Of a DNA stretch of 64,000 nucleotides, positions 62,726 to 64,000 are shown piece by piece. The stretch is from the NCBI GenBank assembly GCA_963798445.1, contig CAWCTH010000011.1:682001-746000 (forward strand), in the 5' to 3' direction. The first letter of the stretch is position 1, and each line of letters starts with the position of its first letter. The notes beneath the pieces were generated by a model. That model saw only the letters and a list, made by a program, of their open reading frames with translations, made no database searches and was not told the DNA's origin. This stretch comes from DASXAI01 sp963798445 (GTDB taxonomy: Bacteria > Actinomycetota > Acidimicrobiia > Acidimicrobiales > Ilumatobacteraceae). A program made the translations under genes and the position numbers.

Positions 62726-63301
62726 ATGCCTGATGACGCCACCGTGCGCTGGGCGGGCGTGAACCACCTCGCTCTCGTGACGAACGACATGGACGAGACC
62801 GTGCGCTTCTATCACGGCGTCCTCCAGATGCCCCTCGTCGCCACCATCTCGGCCGGACCGATGCGCCACTACTTCTTCCGCATCGGCCCGCAGAGCACCG
62901 TGGCCTTCTTCGAATGGGGTGGCACCGAGGTGGAGGAGTTCGAGAAGCCGGCCGGCGTCCCCTTCACCTTCCCCGCGCAGTTCGACCACGTGTCGTTCAC
63001 CCTGCCCGACGAGGCGGCGCTGACGGCGCTCCAGCAGCGGCTGCAGGACTACGGCGTGGAGGTGACCCGGGTCGTCGACCACGGGTTCGTGCACTCGATC
63101 TACTTCCACGACACGAACGGCATCGCCCTCGAGGCGTCGTGGTGGGTGCGCGACCCCACCGCCGAGATCAACTACGACGACGGCGAGCTCTTCGGCGACG
63201 CGGACCCGGTGCCGGCCGTCCGGGAGCTGCTCGAGGCGGGCGAGCTGTCGTGGCTCCCGACGAGCCACCTCGCCGCCAGCGTGGTAGAGGATCCGGTATG
63301 A
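62726..63301 (+). CDS. VOC-family metalloprotein (glyoxalase/dioxygenase fold)
   Basis: A 191-residue protein with a VOC double beta-alpha-beta fold: VNHLALVTNDMDETVRFYHGVLQMPLV, RHYFFRIGPQSTVAFFEW, FDHVSFTLPDEAALTALQQRLQDYGVEV and YFHDTNGIALEASWWV. Metal ligands are likely His of VNHLAL, His of FDHVSF and Glu of ALEASWW. Function could be a lyase, isomerase or dioxygenase; it cannot be set. Its stop overlaps the next ATG (ATGA), beginning a tightly coupled set with ABM and ferritin-like genes. Confidence 0.88.
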   Translation: MPDDATVRWAGVNHLALVTNDMDETVRFYHGVLQMPLVATISAGPMRHYFFRIGPQSTVAFFEWGGTEVEEFEKPAGVPFTFPAQFDHVSFTLPDEAALTALQQRLQDYGVEVTRVVDHGFVHSIYFHDTNGIALEASWWVRDPTAEINYDDGELFGDADPVPAVRELLEAGELSWLPTSHLAASVVEDPV

Positions 63302-63642
63302 CCGTCATCAAGATCAACGCCATCACCGTGCCCGAGGACTCGGGCGACGAGCTGGCCCGGCGCTTCGCCGCCCGGGCCGGCGCGGTCGACAACCAGGACG
63401 GCTTCGAGGGCTTCGAGCTGTTCCAGCCCACCGACGGCCGCACCACGTGGCTGGTGGTCACCCGGTGGCGCGACGAAGAGGCGTTCCAGGCGTGGGTCAC
63501 CAGCCCGGCGTTCGGCCACGGCCACCAGGGTCCGCCGGCCGGCGGGGCGCACGGCGGCGAACGGCCTCCCGTGTCGGTCAGCTCCGAACTATGGTCCTAC
63601 CAGGTCGCTCAGATCGGCGCCGTCCAAGGAGGCATGACATGA
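63298..63642 (+). CDS. Antibiotic biosynthesis monooxygenase-family (ABM) protein
   Basis: A 114-residue dimeric alpha-beta barrel protein. It has VIKINAITVPEDSGDELARRFAARAGAVDNQDGFEGFELF and TTWLVVTRWRDEEAFQAWVTS, typical of heme-degrading and cofactor-free ABM proteins such as IsdG/MhuD relatives. The heme-ligand His, if present, would be in FGHGHQG. Coupled by ATGA to the genes before and after. Whether it degrades heme or oxidises a small substrate is unknown. Confidence 0.88.
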   Translation: MTVIKINAITVPEDSGDELARRFAARAGAVDNQDGFEGFELFQPTDGRTTWLVVTRWRDEEAFQAWVTSPAFGHGHQGPPAGGAHGGERPPVSVSSELWSYQVAQIGAVQGGMT

Positions 63643-64000
63643 AGCGCATCCTGCCTGTCGAAGAGCTGGCTCGGGACGAGCGTTTCGAGCACCTGCGCAT
63701 CGAGGAGGTCGTGTTCGACCCCCGCAACGCCAGCGAGGAGGCCCGGGTCAACACCTTGGCGCCGGCGTACCCGAACGCGCCGGACAACGCCCGCGGCCTC
63801 ATGCACGGCATCTTCGTCGGCGAGATCCAGGCCCTCGAAGGCGCCGGGCGCACGTGCTGGGACTTCGATACCGGCGACGGCCGCGACCAGGCTCCGTTCC
63901 TGCTCAAGCTGGACATGGCCCGGCAGTGTTGGGACGAGGCCCGCCACGTCGAGATCTCCGTGAAGCTCTCCGACCACATGGGTTCCTTCATCGGCGAGTT
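63639..64000 (+). CDS. Ferritin-like domain protein, cut at right edge
   Basis: The frame opens at the ATG at 63639, overlapping the ABM stop, and runs off the window after about 120 residues. It shows FLLKLDMARQCWDEARHVEISVKL, the E-x2-H helix of ferritin-like iron or di-iron proteins (DUF455-like). The upstream part (KRILPVEELARDERFEHLRIEEVVFDPRNA) is its N-terminal lead. A di-iron oxidase or iron-binding role is likely. The C-terminal portion is not seen. Confidence 0.7.
   Translation, partial: MKRILPVEELARDERFEHLRIEEVVFDPRNASEEARVNTLAPAYPNAPDNARGLMHGIFVGEIQALEGAGRTCWDFDTGDGRDQAPFLLKLDMARQCWDEARHVEISVKLSDHMGSFIGE

Overview
The window reads as a high-GC actinobacterial chromosome fragment. 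GTG starts are common and several genes carry TANNNT boxes 6-8 bases before the start codon. Typical actinobacterial genes are present: the fused 2-oxoglutarate decarboxylase/dehydrogenase Kgd, the mismatch endonuclease NucS, UvrD2 with an HRDC end, bacterial Ku, a LigB-type ATP-dependent DNA ligase, F420-type luciferase-like oxidoreductases, and many enoyl-CoA hydratase, CaiB and MaoC genes. The gene mix resembles Acidimicrobiia, but that placement is inference. I saw no rRNA, tRNA or CRISPR array.

Layout. 1-246 is the end of an acyl-CoA synthetase. 246-518 is non-coding and holds a structured segment and a strong intrinsic terminator. 519-4700 is an accessory island: a NYN-domain nuclease, then a decayed type I restriction-modification locus in the order hsdM (internal deletion and 3' truncation), a pRiA4b Orf3-like gene, fic (two frameshifts) and hsdR (N-terminal remnant). 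Near-identical palindromes precede hsdM and fic. 4893-9724 is a redox and signalling cluster: two response regulators, ApbE, a ferric-reductase-like membrane protein, a low-complexity protein and a histidine kinase. 9905-14961 holds a GT39 glycosyltransferase, a DUF2231-Rieske protein, Ku and small proteins. 15023-34435 is mostly lipid, CoA and redox metabolism with a WYL regulator and LigB. 34538-44241 holds NucS, a membrane-anchored HTH protein, UbiB, an ettA-led operon, a PuuD-like protein, a defective IS30-like element (42600-43805, with terminal inverted repeats and a GGT target duplication) and a cupredoxin lipoprotein. 44305-47958 is kgd. 48000-64000 holds a NYN-S1-like protein, Xth/UvrD2, a small metallopeptidase, a PH-SHOCT membrane protein, galactokinase, oxidoreductases, and a run of start/stop-coupled genes (mcr-like CaiB, PIG-L, Fe-ADH; then VOC, ABM and ferritin-like genes) that leaves the window at the right edge.

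Several otherwise sound genes (ferric-reductase-like protein, GT39, ku, an amidohydrolase, NYN-S1, an alpha/beta hydrolase) are split by single-base frame changes. This may be residual assembly error rather than real decay. The restriction locus differs, because it also carries internal deletions. The most unusual non-coding features are the shared palindromes of the restriction island, a 37-base stem-loop present twice between convergent genes, a doublet of 35-base palindromes at 23561-23638, and an 11-base inverted repeat between a small gene and the WYL regulator.
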